Shown: positions 36,601-46,021, numbered from the stretch's first letter. The stretch is DNA of 52,977 nt from a virus (IMGVR_UViG_3300021375_002481:1-52977); one strand, 5' to 3'. Program-made: numbers and translations. The notes: generated by a model not told the origin, from the letters alone.

Positions 36601-39037
36601 CTTCTTTTGATGAACTTACAAATGGTATAGTTAATTTTTTTAAATCAAACCCACTACCACTTACATATTCTGTTAGTAATTTTGTTGATGAAGATGAACC
36701 ACTTGCTATTAAATCATCATATAATTGGTATCCAATATTTTCTCCACCACATACACCTGTTCCAAAGTTCGGTGATAATTCGATACAATCTTCAAATTCT
36801 TCATTTATAATGGTAATTTGTTCTACATATGGAATCGATTGAATCTTAGATACCCAAATTTGTTCATTTGGCTGTACCTCTCTTGGAAGTGGTTCATATA
36901 GTTTAAATACAAGAGTTTTTTCTTCACTTACTTTAGTTCGTTCACCAGTATCTTCACTAAATTCATATTTAGAAAAGGTTTCAAAATCAGTATCCCAAGA
37001 AGCAATTACTTTATTGTTAGCTTCTCCAAAGTGCATTAAGTGAGTTAAATATTTTGAAGAATCTCCTTTTAGTATATCTGTATCAAACATACTACATAAT
37101 GTTTCTTTAATATCTCTTAAAACAACATCTCTTCTTAATTTAATATTACCCTTATCAAAGTTAATTTGAATTGTTTCTGTTTTACCTTCCGTTTTAGAAT
37201 CACCCTCTTCGTTATAAGGAATTAATTTTAATACAAATGTTGCAACATCTAAATCTTCATCTAAACTATTTCCTGCTTTTTTTAATACATCCTTAATATT
37301 AAAAGACTGTACTCCATCTGCTGGTCTTTTTGATGCTAATTTATATTTATCAATTACTTCATTAATGTATATATCTACATAATTTGTATTTATTGAAGTC
37401 CATGAAATTTCAAAATCAACATTATACCCTTGATAATCTTTACCTGTTATTACTTGAGGATACTCTATTGATATGATATCAGGACCTGGTAATAAATCTT
37501 TTCTTTCAGCTCTAAATTTTATTGGAACAATATTTCCACTACCATCTGTATCACTTACTGCTTGAAAATATGCAGTATAATTACCATTTCCATTAAACAA
37601 TTCAGATTGATTTATGGTAACTACACCACTTGTGTTTTGTTTAGATATAGTATCACCAAATGTAAAGTTTACATAACTTGCATTAGTAGAACCAAACCTT
37701 ATAGTAATATCATCACCATTGGGTTGTCCTTCTCCAAAATAAATTATATTAGAATCACCTTCAAGTTGAGCCGTTGTACTTACATCCTTTGGACCAGCAG
37801 CGGTAGTTCCTCTTGTTTCGGTTGAAGGTACATAATAAGTTTCTCTTCTGTACTTATATGTTGGAGTATCTTTTGGTGGGTCTGGAACTGCGGTTTTACT
37901 TACTACAACTTTTAATTTATATTTACCAACCGCTAATGGTTGTGAAAACGATTTATCGTTACCACTTGATAGTAATCCCCCTCCTATATTAAATAATTCA
38001 TATTGATAATTGCAAGTACTATCTGTTCCTGATAATGTTACAGATAATGCTGAACCAATAGAGTTATCATCTACTAATTCTCCACCAGTTTCACCCGCTT
38101 TACCTTTTCCTGATATACTTGTGGATTTATCAGCACCAGTCGTTCTATCAATAGGGTTTAATGTTACATTTGCTGTAACATTATCTGGTGCTTCCAAATC
38201 AATATCAACTAAAATTCCTTTTGGAATATCTGGAATTATTTCTTCTTTTTTAAACTTATATATACCTTTAAATGATGCACCCGATTTTCCTTGTCTTATT
38301 GTTTTTACAATTCCACCATTATTTCTTATTACTACCTCATATAAATTACCACCTGCAGTGTTGGTTACATCCGGATTTGTTTGAGTTGATATTTGAAATT
38401 TATCAGTAGATATACCATATCCTCCGGCTTTTGCTGTAAAAGTTTTTGTTTGAGTAAAATCAGACGAAGACCATGTGGTTTTTGTTTTTCCGTTATTACT
38501 TACATCAAAAGTAATGTTTGGGTCAGAAGCCCAAGTTAATGAAAATGTAAAATGAATTGGAATTGTTGGAAATGATAAACCACTAAAATCCAAATCACCA
38601 AAATCTAAATCAATGTAATCGTTGAGCTTTCCGATATTTCCAATACCAAGTTGATTGAATCCATTTAAGGCTGGGTTTACAATTGGTACAATGGGAGCTG
38701 GTTGTGATATTGGTGCTTGCAATGCACTTATCGGACCAACTGGTAGTGGATTATTCTGTGCGATTTTATCTAAAGCTTCTTCCGCGGATATACTAAAATT
38801 TCTACCATCATTAGTGTTTAAATCAGTAATATTTGCATCTGCAATTCCAAATGTATTATTAAAGGCGGGTTGAGGAGTAGTAGGTAATGATTGAGAAAAC
38901 GCACCACCCATACTCATTGAGTTCATACCACCCGAACCAAAGCTACTTACTGGGTTCCAGCCATATCCAGTCCATTCGTATTGTCCATCGAATGAAATTT
39001 CACCTCGTTGTGTACCTTTATAAGTTGGTATAGCCAT
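33650..39037 (-). CDS. Giant mosaic baseplate/tail protein with tail-protein-I-like and LamG-like regions
   Basis: The product has 1795 residues. The N-terminus carries GQYEWTGYGWNP and then several Ig-like beta repeats (to ~650). A middle part has MFFNMMGHHFDVLYLYTKAI, VWRRLLNNIPYLLKHKGS and RAVKAALACYGVPSSMLTI, the pattern of P2 gpI/T4 baseplate-arm proteins. A LamG-like sandwich follows (FTGSIDEFRYWTYPLSESRV). Then comes a helical segment NYYFERYNLNLYEYIQLVRY with VLESLVPARAIV, and a C-terminal tail. It probably links the baseplate periphery to fibres. There is no signal peptide. An AGGAGAG ribosome site and an ATATTTATA motif precede the ATG. Detailed assignment needs structure-based comparison. 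Confidence 0.75.
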   Translation of the reverse strand: MAIPTYKGTQRGEISFDGQYEWTGYGWNPVSSFGSGGMNSMSMGGAFSQSLPTTPQPAFNNTFGIADANITDLNTNDGRNFSISAEEALDKIAQNNPLPVGPISALQAPISQPAPIVPIVNPALNGFNQLGIGNIGKLNDYIDLDFGDLDFSGLSFPTIPIHFTFSLTWASDPNITFDVSNNGKTKTTWSSSDFTQTKTFTAKAGGYGISTDKFQISTQTNPDVTNTAGGNLYEVVIRNNGGIVKTIRQGKSGASFKGIYKFKKEEIIPDIPKGILVDIDLEAPDNVTANVTLNPIDRTTGADKSTSISGKGKAGETGGELVDDNSIGSALSVTLSGTDSTCNYQYELFNIGGGLLSSGNDKSFSQPLAVGKYKLKVVVSKTAVPDPPKDTPTYKYRRETYYVPSTETRGTTAAGPKDVSTTAQLEGDSNIIYFGEGQPNGDDITIRFGSTNASYVNFTFGDTISKQNTSGVVTINQSELFNGNGNYTAYFQAVSDTDGSGNIVPIKFRAERKDLLPGPDIISIEYPQVITGKDYQGYNVDFEISWTSINTNYVDIYINEVIDKYKLASKRPADGVQSFNIKDVLKKAGNSLDEDLDVATFVLKLIPYNEEGDSKTEGKTETIQINFDKGNIKLRRDVVLRDIKETLCSMFDTDILKGDSSKYLTHLMHFGEANNKVIASWDTDFETFSKYEFSEDTGERTKVSEEKTLVFKLYEPLPREVQPNEQIWVSKIQSIPYVEQITIINEEFEDCIELSPNFGTGVCGGENIGYQLYDDLIASGSSSSTKLLTEYVSGSGFDLKKLTIPFVSSSKEVSGSLLVETDSTWAWNNFVKYSSANERVNNFIYKIKLIEFYEDKIQKLESGSFNTGSVTLQNEINRTSESVQEVKDNFDAFETFLFTSSSADGLTYPGAGGNLISASDSSDATDWYNSVSYNAQNYDLYNKDYLVNNLPLHIQNSEDSEEFKMFFNMMGHHFDVLYLYTKAIAEKKNLEHKYDVGINDSLLSQMLESLGWDTKVPAKAQSLWEYAFGETSDGTSVSNLTGKEIQNQVWRRLLNNIPYLLKHKGSSRAVKAALACYGVPSSMLTIMEFGGPRNADGGVSKFSFEDRTAALNISGSESVLVPWKQYSGTSDYPNAVEIRVNSDKRQDQTFVTSSLWNVGVQHTNGTNGVLTLTVADSSSAYMVTSSAFPFFNDEYTQIVVEKSNNTFTVKGKEAFQGRIRSEVSASIEVENHIWQTETTLKIGDGSTFTGSIDEFRYWTYPLSESRVDNHTLMPDAIDGNHHSSSTEDLLLRLDFEYPKDRNVDTAIKNVSINESYLVPFVTASNFDSNSSYPYHYTTYERTVTANVPSSGFNVSQKFRFEEQQGLSEDIENGLTLSYRDRSTKKSFDTSPIDTNKLGLFFSPVKEVNMDILKSIGQFELDQYIGDPSDEYKYEYKELRELRNYYFERYNLNLYEYIQLVRYIDQSLFEVLESLVPARAIVTSGLLIEPHILERNKVKRTKPTAVEFGSKFQDSEIDLREAMQLAMIPITQWPADIQLKERIKLAGLQNQYDSVIASSNPTFKGNYANIIGRLNNLTPTFVSTYDLIDGTITDSKIVDKLLKQFEAIGAQDQIGISPDSLTNGLAGITAVNGYAVITKLDGNGTLIKETKQVYLVTEEFEISEPIQVDSNDASLGETTQKVTKTRKYIVFAEVGRFTSGPRTGELFGPKIGERGKLGGTITAVERVNASGGKRAGVGTLGSKYGNRGFKSPSRQTSLTTLDGKSPIETFCTNPNILKVSDTGRGAGEPILEVDVK

Positions 39038-39061
39038 TTCTACTTTTCTCTCCTATTAGTA

Positions 39062-39070
39062 TATAAATAT
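39062..39070 (-). promoter_or_regulatory. ATATTTATA late-type promoter motif before the 1795-residue gene
   Basis: An exact motif, 24 bases before the ATG at 39037, with an AGGAGAG ribosome site between. Confidence 0.6.
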
Positions 39071-39098
39071 CTTTATAGTTTATTTATTTACTTTACTT

Positions 39099-41132
39099 TT
39101 ATACTTCAAATTTACCTCCAGTACCACCAGTGTAAACTGTGTCTCCACCCATATTACCAAAACCTAGATTACCTGATGGAACTCCTTCTTGTAATAAATA
39201 ATGCTTTCTAGTTATACCACTACTACTTCTTACTGTAATTGACCCGCCCTTATCTGAAGTTCCTACTTTTCTAAAACAATCTTGTACTTCAATAATTCCA
39301 TTTCCGGTTCCACTATAAGGATGATAATTAATTCCTGCTATACCGGTTGTTGAAACTGTCCAACTATCGGTAGAAGTTACTCTAATTAAGTTTTGACCAG
39401 ATACCGCACCTGTATATGTAAATTTAATAGTTTGTGGTCCATTTGTATTAAATGCTGGTTTCGGTGGAGCTGGTGGATTAGGCGGTGGAGGAGGAGGTGG
39501 TGGACTAACCTTGGTAGTACCAGCTTGTGTTATTTTAACACTTGTAGTTGGGTTACCAGGTAAAGTAGAACTAAAGCTTATAGTACCACTACGTGCAGCA
39601 CCATCGTTTCTCTCAACCTGTACTCTTAATATACAAGCTCCAGTACTATAACCTAAATTTCTTGAACCGAAGGTCAGTTTACACCAACTTGGTAAACCAG
39701 TAATCTTAGCTTGGTGTGCATTTGCACCAAATTTTTTAATATTCGATGGAGATGCTTGTATTTTAATTTGTTGTATTAATCTTCCGTTAGCAGGCGAAGG
39801 ATTGGCTTCATGAAGATTTGCGCTAATACTATATGTTGATGGGCCAGGTGGTGGTGGTGGCGGTGGATTAGGTGGTGGAGGAGGAGGTGGTGGGGGTGCA
39901 GGATATACACACGCTCCATAACTTCCATAATTTGATGCATTTGGGTCTGTACACTTTGGTGGATATACACAAGTACCATCCGAACCATAGTTTGTTGCAT
40001 TTCTATCATCACAGACCTTTACATCTCTATATTTTTTTGTTTGTATATCATAAACACATGATGAAGGTATAGTTGCATTTGGGTTATAATTTTTAGCACT
40101 TGAATCCATACATCCTCGTATTTGTGCTGAGAGTACTGGTGGTTTTGTTGATGCGTACTCATCATTACTTCGTACTGTTCTTAAGATTTTTTTAATCTCA
40201 TCTAATGTAGTTTGTTGAGTTTTTGATTTTAAAGTATTTAATCTTATACTTTGTCTTGGTAATGTAAACTCAGCCGCATCTGATGCCATATTACATATCT
40301 CATCATATACGTTTTCAATATCAAACTCTACACCAAATGAATCACCAGTTGGTTGCCCAAAGTTTGATTCAAATGGATTATAATACTTATTCATACGATA
40401 ATTATCAATAATCTCTTGAAGTAATTTTTTTACTTGTGTTATGTAAATTTCAAAATTTAATAATTTAAATTCCGTTTCTATAAGTTTAATATAATCCTCA
40501 CCCTCAGATATTGTTCCTTTTTTCATCAACATCTTTTTTACAATTTCAGTAACATCAAGTTGATTTACAAAATCATCAAAGAATATTAATATATCTGCAG
40601 TAAATGTTCCACAGTTTACAAAAGTATCATATCTTGCTTGTAAATCTGAATTAGCAATAGCTGTACCATCTTCTACAACAGGCAATACTCGTACTTCAGT
40701 TCTTGAAGGGGATATCTCATGTATCCAAACTTTATCAAACAATCTTGGTTCAGAACCTAATCTTCTATTTAGTAAAGTGATTTGTGTTTTGAATACCCCA
40801 TTAGAATATCCAGCTTCTTTAATAAGTTTTTCGGTATCTATATAATACTCTTTAGCATTATTTGTTTTCTTATTAAACTTATTTTCAGGAACTTTATCAA
40901 AGTAAGCTTTTATATTTTCATCAGTATAAGAAATATATCTTACTTTTTTATCATTTACAATTGCTTGAGGTAATTGATTATCAGAAGCATCATAGATTAC
41001 AAATTCAATGATATCACCAACATCGAATCCGAAATATCCACGCTTGATTTCCTTTTCAAAGATTTGTCTATCTTTGTCATCAAGTCGGTATCCCTTCTTT
41101 TCTACTACTTCTTTAAATCCTTTTATTGCCAT
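39099..41132 (-). CDS. Baseplate-associated protein with Cys repeats, polyproline linkers and BACON-like domains
   Basis: The 677-residue product has an N-terminal ~330-residue domain (KAYFDKVPENKF, ITLLNRRLGSEPRLFDKVWI, ISPSRTEVRVLPV) that looks like a phage baseplate/tail domain. Three short Cys repeats follow (CMDSSAKNYNPNAT..CVY, CDDRNATNYGSDGTCVY, CTDPNASNYGSYGACVY), a pattern common in Bacteroidota surface proteins. Two polyproline linkers flank a BACON-like domain ending KITQAG, and a second such domain ends in HYLLQEG. The modular C-terminus looks like an externally exposed adhesive arm. It likely entered by recombination with host surface-protein genes; this is inference. Confidence 0.75.
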   Translation of the reverse strand: MAIKGFKEVVEKKGYRLDDKDRQIFEKEIKRGYFGFDVGDIIEFVIYDASDNQLPQAIVNDKKVRYISYTDENIKAYFDKVPENKFNKKTNNAKEYYIDTEKLIKEAGYSNGVFKTQITLLNRRLGSEPRLFDKVWIHEISPSRTEVRVLPVVEDGTAIANSDLQARYDTFVNCGTFTADILIFFDDFVNQLDVTEIVKKMLMKKGTISEGEDYIKLIETEFKLLNFEIYITQVKKLLQEIIDNYRMNKYYNPFESNFGQPTGDSFGVEFDIENVYDEICNMASDAAEFTLPRQSIRLNTLKSKTQQTTLDEIKKILRTVRSNDEYASTKPPVLSAQIRGCMDSSAKNYNPNATIPSSCVYDIQTKKYRDVKVCDDRNATNYGSDGTCVYPPKCTDPNASNYGSYGACVYPAPPPPPPPPPNPPPPPPPGPSTYSISANLHEANPSPANGRLIQQIKIQASPSNIKKFGANAHQAKITGLPSWCKLTFGSRNLGYSTGACILRVQVERNDGAARSGTISFSSTLPGNPTTSVKITQAGTTKVSPPPPPPPPNPPAPPKPAFNTNGPQTIKFTYTGAVSGQNLIRVTSTDSWTVSTTGIAGINYHPYSGTGNGIIEVQDCFRKVGTSDKGGSITVRSSSGITRKHYLLQEGVPSGNLGFGNMGGDTVYTGGTGGKFEV
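39843..40115 (-). repeat. Cys-repeat and polyproline segment
   Basis: This encodes three consecutive C.D..A.NY....C.Y units followed by a run dominated by proline (nine and seven consecutive prolines). The proline codons give a GGTGGTGG-like plus-strand tract. A second, shorter polyproline linker lies near 39471-39510. Confidence 0.7.
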
Positions 41133-41145
41133 CTTTATTTTTTAA

Positions 41146-42474
41146 TTAAATATTTTGAACTACTTCATTTTCATTACTTGTAGTACTACTAGAATTTGAA
41201 TATCCCCAATGGTCATGAACTTTTTGGCTACTATACCCTTGCCAATAGTGAGCTCTTAATACTAATTTTTCATTCTTTGGACTAGTGTATGTGATTTTAC
41301 CATCATCAGTTCCTTTCCCAAGGCCCTTTCTCCGGTTTGTTATAATTGCTTTTGATCCTGGTTGAAGTTGACCCGTTGTATCTGGAGTAGCTCCTGGTAT
41401 GGTAATACTCATAGGTAATGTTGAAGGGTCTCCACTTCCATTTAAATTTTGTTTTGTTGCAGTTAACGTTACTGATTCCTCTGATATATTATAGAATGTA
41501 ATTTTCCTACCAGCTAAATGCCCTCTCCAATGTTTTCTCTTATCATCAAAGAAAAACTGCCAATTATTACCACCATCCGTATTAGCTGTATGGGCGGCTT
41601 TATGTCTAGAATGATTTACTAAGTATCCAATTGTACCATCAACTTGCCATGTATTTGGTAAGGCAAAAGATAATAAATCTCTTAAGTTGGTTTGATTTGC
41701 TAAATCTATTTCTGTTTGTGCTGCATCAGCAGCATCAGCAGCTGCTTTTTCTGCAGCTGCTTGAGCATCTGCAGCTGCTTGAGTTTGAATATCTAATATA
41801 TCTAACTGAGCTGCCACTTGTCCTTGTAATGATGCTACAATCTGTCTTAATTGAAGTATCTGTTCTCTTAGAGTATCTTTCTGTGCAGTTAATCCCTCAA
41901 CCTGTGCTTGTAGTGAAACTCTTGCCGCAGTTTCTCGTGTTCCCTTAATAATTGCTTGTGAGAATTTAGAACTTAAATCACCAAAGGAAGTTGCCTGTTG
42001 TTGAAGTTGGTTTTCAGCAATTGCTCTTGCTACTTGAGCTGCATCTAACTGAGAACGTAATGATTGAATCTCACCTTGCAATTGAGATATCTGGGCTTGT
42101 AAATCTCTAATTGTATTATTAGCTTCTGCTAAATCGCTTACTGCTTTATTGTATTTTTCTAATAAATCATCGTATAGTGCTTTAGGAACAACATCTGGTG
42201 TTGGTCTTGGTGGTGGGACTATTAACTCATCAATTACAGTATCAACTGCTTTTTTTAGTTGCTCTTCTTCATACTTAGGTTTTTCAATGAAGTTAGTTAA
42301 TTGACCATCTCTATCACCTTCAATGTGTTCATATGGTTGAGAAGCAGATTGAGAAACTATGGTAGTAGAACCATCAATAAATGTATGAGTTTTAGAAATA
42401 GGGTCCTCAGAGATGATTGCTCGTGAACCACTCTGTGCTAATTCTGAAACTCTAAGTTTATTTTCTAATGCCAT
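41146..42474 (-). CDS. Coiled-coil virion protein with C-terminal beta domain
   Basis: In the 442-residue product, residues ~100-275 form a long heptad-patterned coiled coil (ALYDDLLEKYNKAVSDLAEA, QISQLQGEIQSLRSQLDAAQ), ending in an alanine-rich helix (ADAQAAAEKAAADAADAA). A PPPRPTP hinge sits before it. The C-terminal ~160 residues look like a beta domain with many aromatic and His residues (HYWQGYSSQKVHDHWGY). There is no signal peptide. It is likely a trimeric fibre or whisker-type tail component. It is one base from the DNRLRE-type gene and in the same transcript as gp6 and gp25. No T4 counterpart is clear. Confidence 0.65.
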   Translation of the reverse strand: MALENKLRVSELAQSGSRAIISEDPISKTHTFIDGSTTIVSQSASQPYEHIEGDRDGQLTNFIEKPKYEEEQLKKAVDTVIDELIVPPPRPTPDVVPKALYDDLLEKYNKAVSDLAEANNTIRDLQAQISQLQGEIQSLRSQLDAAQVARAIAENQLQQQATSFGDLSSKFSQAIIKGTRETAARVSLQAQVEGLTAQKDTLREQILQLRQIVASLQGQVAAQLDILDIQTQAAADAQAAAEKAAADAADAAQTEIDLANQTNLRDLLSFALPNTWQVDGTIGYLVNHSRHKAAHTANTDGGNNWQFFFDDKRKHWRGHLAGRKITFYNISEESVTLTATKQNLNGSGDPSTLPMSITIPGATPDTTGQLQPGSKAIITNRRKGLGKGTDDGKITYTSPKNEKLVLRAHYWQGYSSQKVHDHWGYSNSSSTTSNENEVVQNI

Positions 42475-42475
42475 T

Positions 42476-43540
42476 TTATTTCTCTATTGTAAAAGTTAAA
42501 TCCTTATCATCAAAATATTCTATAACACCATCTCTATTAGTTTTAATCTGAATATAGTAATCTCTATTATATTCCCAATTTGTTAAATCTAATTTGAAGA
42601 AGTTACCATTTGAATCACACGAAACTTTTGTGTAATCATCATCAAATGGAATAACTATCTCATCAGTTAATACATCTTTTATCTGATAATAAGTAGTTGA
42701 TGGTAAAAAGTATAAATCTGTATATGAGTATTCATTAGTATATGTTTTAAGAGGATATTTTTCTCTTCCGAAAACTTTGATTGTAGGTTTACTTCCACGC
42801 TTGTATCTAGTCTTTAATCTTTTGAATGTTACATGAATATCATCAGAGGTAAGTTCTGTTAGAGAGCCAGTAGAGAATGAAGAATCATCCCAACCTATTC
42901 TTAGTTTCGGTTGGTATATTGTATTTGTTTCTTTTGAGAAGAATTTTAATTGCCCATAATCATTAGTATCATTTTCTAATGATGTATCGTGTTTTAAAAT
43001 AAATCCCTCATTTGGTAGAGTTCCATCAATCCAAGCATCCATAGTTGTTTTAACATCCATTTCTATATCAGATGATTCGTATGAAAACGATTGTGTTGAG
43101 AATGAACCAGTGAACCAAGTTCCACCTTTACCATTAAATGAACCAGTTGTATCAGATGAATGTTCCTCTAGTGATAACCAATCTTGTCCTGTTCTTACAG
43201 AGTTCCAAGATACGCCATCAGTTGTAATATCATCAAAACGAGTACCAATACCCATTTCCCATGATTGTGTTACTGCATATGCATAAATTGTATAATCGAT
43301 TGGAATTTCAGAAGATTCACATTCTTTAAGAATCATATCTGCTGCACTCATTGTTACTTCACCACTTGCAATAGATTGTGAAAGTGGAGTTGTTTCAAAC
43401 TTAATTACAGAATGTGCAATATCTTTTAAACTTCCATAGTAAGTTTTAGAAACTTCTAAGATTTCATCAAATCCAGTATTCTGAGATGGTTGTTGTAAGT
43501 AAATAGTTGCATCTTTAGATGCTGTTACGAATTGATACAT
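42476..43540 (-). CDS. DNRLRE-type beta-sandwich virion protein
   Basis: The 354-residue product has an N-terminal ~220 residues matching the DNRLRE/disaggregatase-type module: ASKDATIYLQQPSQNTG, then a conserved HSVIKFETTPLSQSI strand, IYAYAVTQSWEMGIGTRFDD, and a final YQPKLRIGWDD. This module occurs in carbohydrate-binding and surface proteins. The rest is beta-rich and unassigned. No catalytic site is visible. It starts by a one-base overlap with the gp6 stop, so it is probably a baseplate-associated binding protein. Presence next to gp6 is unusual compared with T4, where gp7 follows. Confidence 0.65.
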   Translation of the reverse strand: MYQFVTASKDATIYLQQPSQNTGFDEILEVSKTYYGSLKDIAHSVIKFETTPLSQSIASGEVTMSAADMILKECESSEIPIDYTIYAYAVTQSWEMGIGTRFDDITTDGVSWNSVRTGQDWLSLEEHSSDTTGSFNGKGGTWFTGSFSTQSFSYESSDIEMDVKTTMDAWIDGTLPNEGFILKHDTSLENDTNDYGQLKFFSKETNTIYQPKLRIGWDDSSFSTGSLTELTSDDIHVTFKRLKTRYKRGSKPTIKVFGREKYPLKTYTNEYSYTDLYFLPSTTYYQIKDVLTDEIVIPFDDDYTKVSCDSNGNFFKLDLTNWEYNRDYYIQIKTNRDGVIEYFDDKDLTFTIEK

Positions 43541-45573
43541 TATACGACCCTCCCTTTTATATCCTTACCAGGATATTTTAATTCAAATACTGATGGGTCT
43601 AAAGATGGATAAACCATTTTACCTTTAGTTGCTGATTCAATATTGTATTTTATTTTAGAGTATGAACCTCCACATTTATTTACAATTTCACATTTTGGAA
43701 CAGATTGAACTCCCTCTACACCAGCAATTAGTAATTCAATTTCAGAAATATTAATAGCTTGATTAAATGTTGAATTATCAATATTAAAATGCTTTTCAAT
43801 CTCTGTAATACATTGTAGTAGAACTTCTCTTTTGTTATATGAATTATAAACCATTATTTCAAAATCAATTCCTATGTTAATTATAAACCCATTTAATAAA
43901 TTTATACCATCTGTTAACATTCTATATTCTGATAAATATGTTTTTAGATTTTCTTTAACTGCTTGGTTTAAGTTTGTTAAATGTTTATTAGAATTATATC
44001 CTAACACATATAAATTAATAGCAAATGGATTATTTTTTTCTTGATTTGTAGTTTTTCCAACTAAGAACCTTTGAACTTCTGTTTTTATTTCGGTCTCTGT
44101 TTTATTTTCACCTCTTAATTGTTGAACCAATCCTGCAAATTCATCAAGAACATCTGGTGTGTTTAATATTGAAGATGGTGAATTATTATCCAACTCTCCA
44201 TCTGGAGCAACATATGCTTTTGCAATTCCCCCATACTTTGCTGGTAAGGCTAGTGCCCTAACTTGATAATCTTTTCGTGTTACTGCTCTATTTTGTGAAC
44301 CAAAATATGCTAATCCATTCTGTCTAATTTCTTCTAAAGTTTCGGGGCCTCTACCACCACTAGCAGGAATTTCATTTTCAGCCGCAATTGAATTCTTTAC
44401 AGTTCCATACATTTGAAGTTCATCATCATCAAATAAAGATAAATCTTCATCAAATTCAATGTTTGTAATACGCTTAATCTCTCCTTTTGCAACATTTGAT
44501 TCCACACCACCACCAACTAAATATCTTACAGTAAGTGTAGTATTACTTGGTGCTTGTCCGTATGATTTAGTTTTCAAGAAGTTAGCAGGGTCAAATGATG
44601 CACCCAATCTATCAATTGAGTTATTTAATCCCAAACCTACATTTTTAAAATTTGGTAGTAAAGTTTCATCTGAAGATGCTGAATTACCTCCTCCAAAAAT
44701 AATACTTGTTGTATTATCTTCATTTATCTTAGTAGTAAATCTTCTAGAGGTTTTTGTTACTTTTAAAACCTGAGGTACTGATTCTTTAAATTGTGCTAAA
44801 TCTTTATCAAATTGAGAGGTGTTTACATAATCAGTATAAACTAACTCTTGTGCTAAATAAGGAACTTCATACCACTTATTCCCATTAGAATCTCTTACAT
44901 CATATATTTCAATAATATTTTTATCTGAAAAATTTATTGAATCAAACTGTTTAGGGCTATTAAAAGATTTATTTATAATTTTAAGTTCTGCAGAAATTGC
45001 TGAAACATATTTTCTTACTAAATAAAAGGTAGGTTCTTGTAGTTCGTTTCTTTGATATACACTCACTTCTCTATCGGTGATATCATTAAAATCTACAAGC
45101 TCTGTTGTTCTAAAAGAAACACCCGTACTTGATGCTAATTCCATACCTTCTTTAATTCTAAGAAGATATCCTGCATCTAATTCAAATCGATTATCACCAT
45201 CATATAAATCACCACTTGCTTTTCTTTTACTTGGAACAAGTTGATAAACCGACATAGTGGTAAGTGCAGCAGATGTAGTTTTTGGTTTATATCCAAGGAA
45301 GTTAGATAAGTTAATAACATTAGCTCTATCTTCTGCAGAGTGAAGCATTGACTCTTTTAAAGTATCATCTATATAGTAACCAAGAACATCTCCTAAATAA
45401 GATGCCATTTCAATAAACATCATTCCTGGTGATGCTTCATTAAAATCTGAATATGATGTTGGGAAATATGTTTTGGCATACTCAATAAGATTTTCTCTAA
45501 ATTGACCGAAATCTTTATTTAGATATTTTATATCTCTACCCTTATTTTTTTTATTTGTTGTATTTAAAGCCAT
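43540..45573 (-). CDS. gp6: Baseplate wedge protein gp6 (Baseplate_J family)
   Basis: In the 677-residue product the N-terminus FPTSYSDFNEASPGMMFIEM and YLGDVLGYYIDDTLKESML is the standard gp6/Baseplate_J start, and the body carries the family's Baseplate_J region (ARYL-like LTVRYLVGGGVESNVAKGEI, then GGRGPETLEEIRQNGLAYFG). The C-terminal part (MVYNSYNKREVLLQCITEIE) fits the gp6 dimerisation region. gp6 forms the wedge ring that changes conformation on infection. It is 7 bases downstream of gp25, the same partner pair as in T4. The length is close to T4 gp6 (660). Confidence 0.9.
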   Translation of the reverse strand: MALNTTNKKNKGRDIKYLNKDFGQFRENLIEYAKTYFPTSYSDFNEASPGMMFIEMASYLGDVLGYYIDDTLKESMLHSAEDRANVINLSNFLGYKPKTTSAALTTMSVYQLVPSKRKASGDLYDGDNRFELDAGYLLRIKEGMELASSTGVSFRTTELVDFNDITDREVSVYQRNELQEPTFYLVRKYVSAISAELKIINKSFNSPKQFDSINFSDKNIIEIYDVRDSNGNKWYEVPYLAQELVYTDYVNTSQFDKDLAQFKESVPQVLKVTKTSRRFTTKINEDNTTSIIFGGGNSASSDETLLPNFKNVGLGLNNSIDRLGASFDPANFLKTKSYGQAPSNTTLTVRYLVGGGVESNVAKGEIKRITNIEFDEDLSLFDDDELQMYGTVKNSIAAENEIPASGGRGPETLEEIRQNGLAYFGSQNRAVTRKDYQVRALALPAKYGGIAKAYVAPDGELDNNSPSSILNTPDVLDEFAGLVQQLRGENKTETEIKTEVQRFLVGKTTNQEKNNPFAINLYVLGYNSNKHLTNLNQAVKENLKTYLSEYRMLTDGINLLNGFIINIGIDFEIMVYNSYNKREVLLQCITEIEKHFNIDNSTFNQAINISEIELLIAGVEGVQSVPKCEIVNKCGGSYSKIKYNIESATKGKMVYPSLDPSVFELKYPGKDIKGRVV

Positions 45574-45579
45574 AATTTA

Positions 45580-46011
45580 TTATCCCTGAACTACAAACGT
45601 TACGTTATCGGTTTCTATATTATCTCCCATAGAAAACTTAATATCCATACCAACTTGGTTTTTATCTTTCATTTCATCGGTCAATTCAATATTAATTTCA
45701 TCTATTTTTATATACGGTAACCAAAAGCTAACACTTTCAGTTATTACTCTCTGTATATTAGTTTCAAACTCTACATCATCCATTTGTTCAAATAAGAATG
45801 AATGTAATCCCGTTCCAAACTCAGGCTGCATTATTCGTTCTCCCTTTGCAGTTAAAAGAAGATTTCTTAAATTTGTTTTAGCCGCATCAAATGATGAATA
45901 CGTTGGTTTGAACAAAGTGCCACTATTGGTAGGATATTCAAAACCATATGCATAGTTATCGAATTCACTATCCGTATCTTTTACTATTCTTTTTGGTAAA
46001 ACGTATGACAC
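45580..46011 (-). CDS. gp25: Baseplate wedge protein gp25 (GPW_gp25 family)
   Basis: The 143-residue product contains the family core LRNLLLTAKGERIMQPEFGT followed by GLHSFLFEQMDD (51-79), then the C-terminal beta sheet (IKIDEINIELTDEMKDKNQV). gp25 is the conserved baseplate wedge protein, lysozyme-like in fold but not an enzyme, joining the sheath to the baseplate; it is shared by phages, type VI secretion and other contractile systems. It lies immediately before gp6 with an 11-base gap to the upstream gene. Length matches T4 gp25 (132) closely. Confidence 0.93.
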   Translation of the reverse strand: MSYVLPKRIVKDTDSEFDNYAYGFEYPTNSGTLFKPTYSSFDAAKTNLRNLLLTAKGERIMQPEFGTGLHSFLFEQMDDVEFETNIQRVITESVSFWLPYIKIDEINIELTDEMKDKNQVGMDIKFSMGDNIETDNVTFVVQG

Positions 46012-46021
46012 TAATTACTCC

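Noticed and set aside
39776-40012. Minus-strand ORF rich in Met and His inside the polyproline/Cys-repeat gene, and a similar one at 25848-26036
   Set aside because: These are out-of-frame readings of a repetitive or well-supported coding sequence with low-complexity products.
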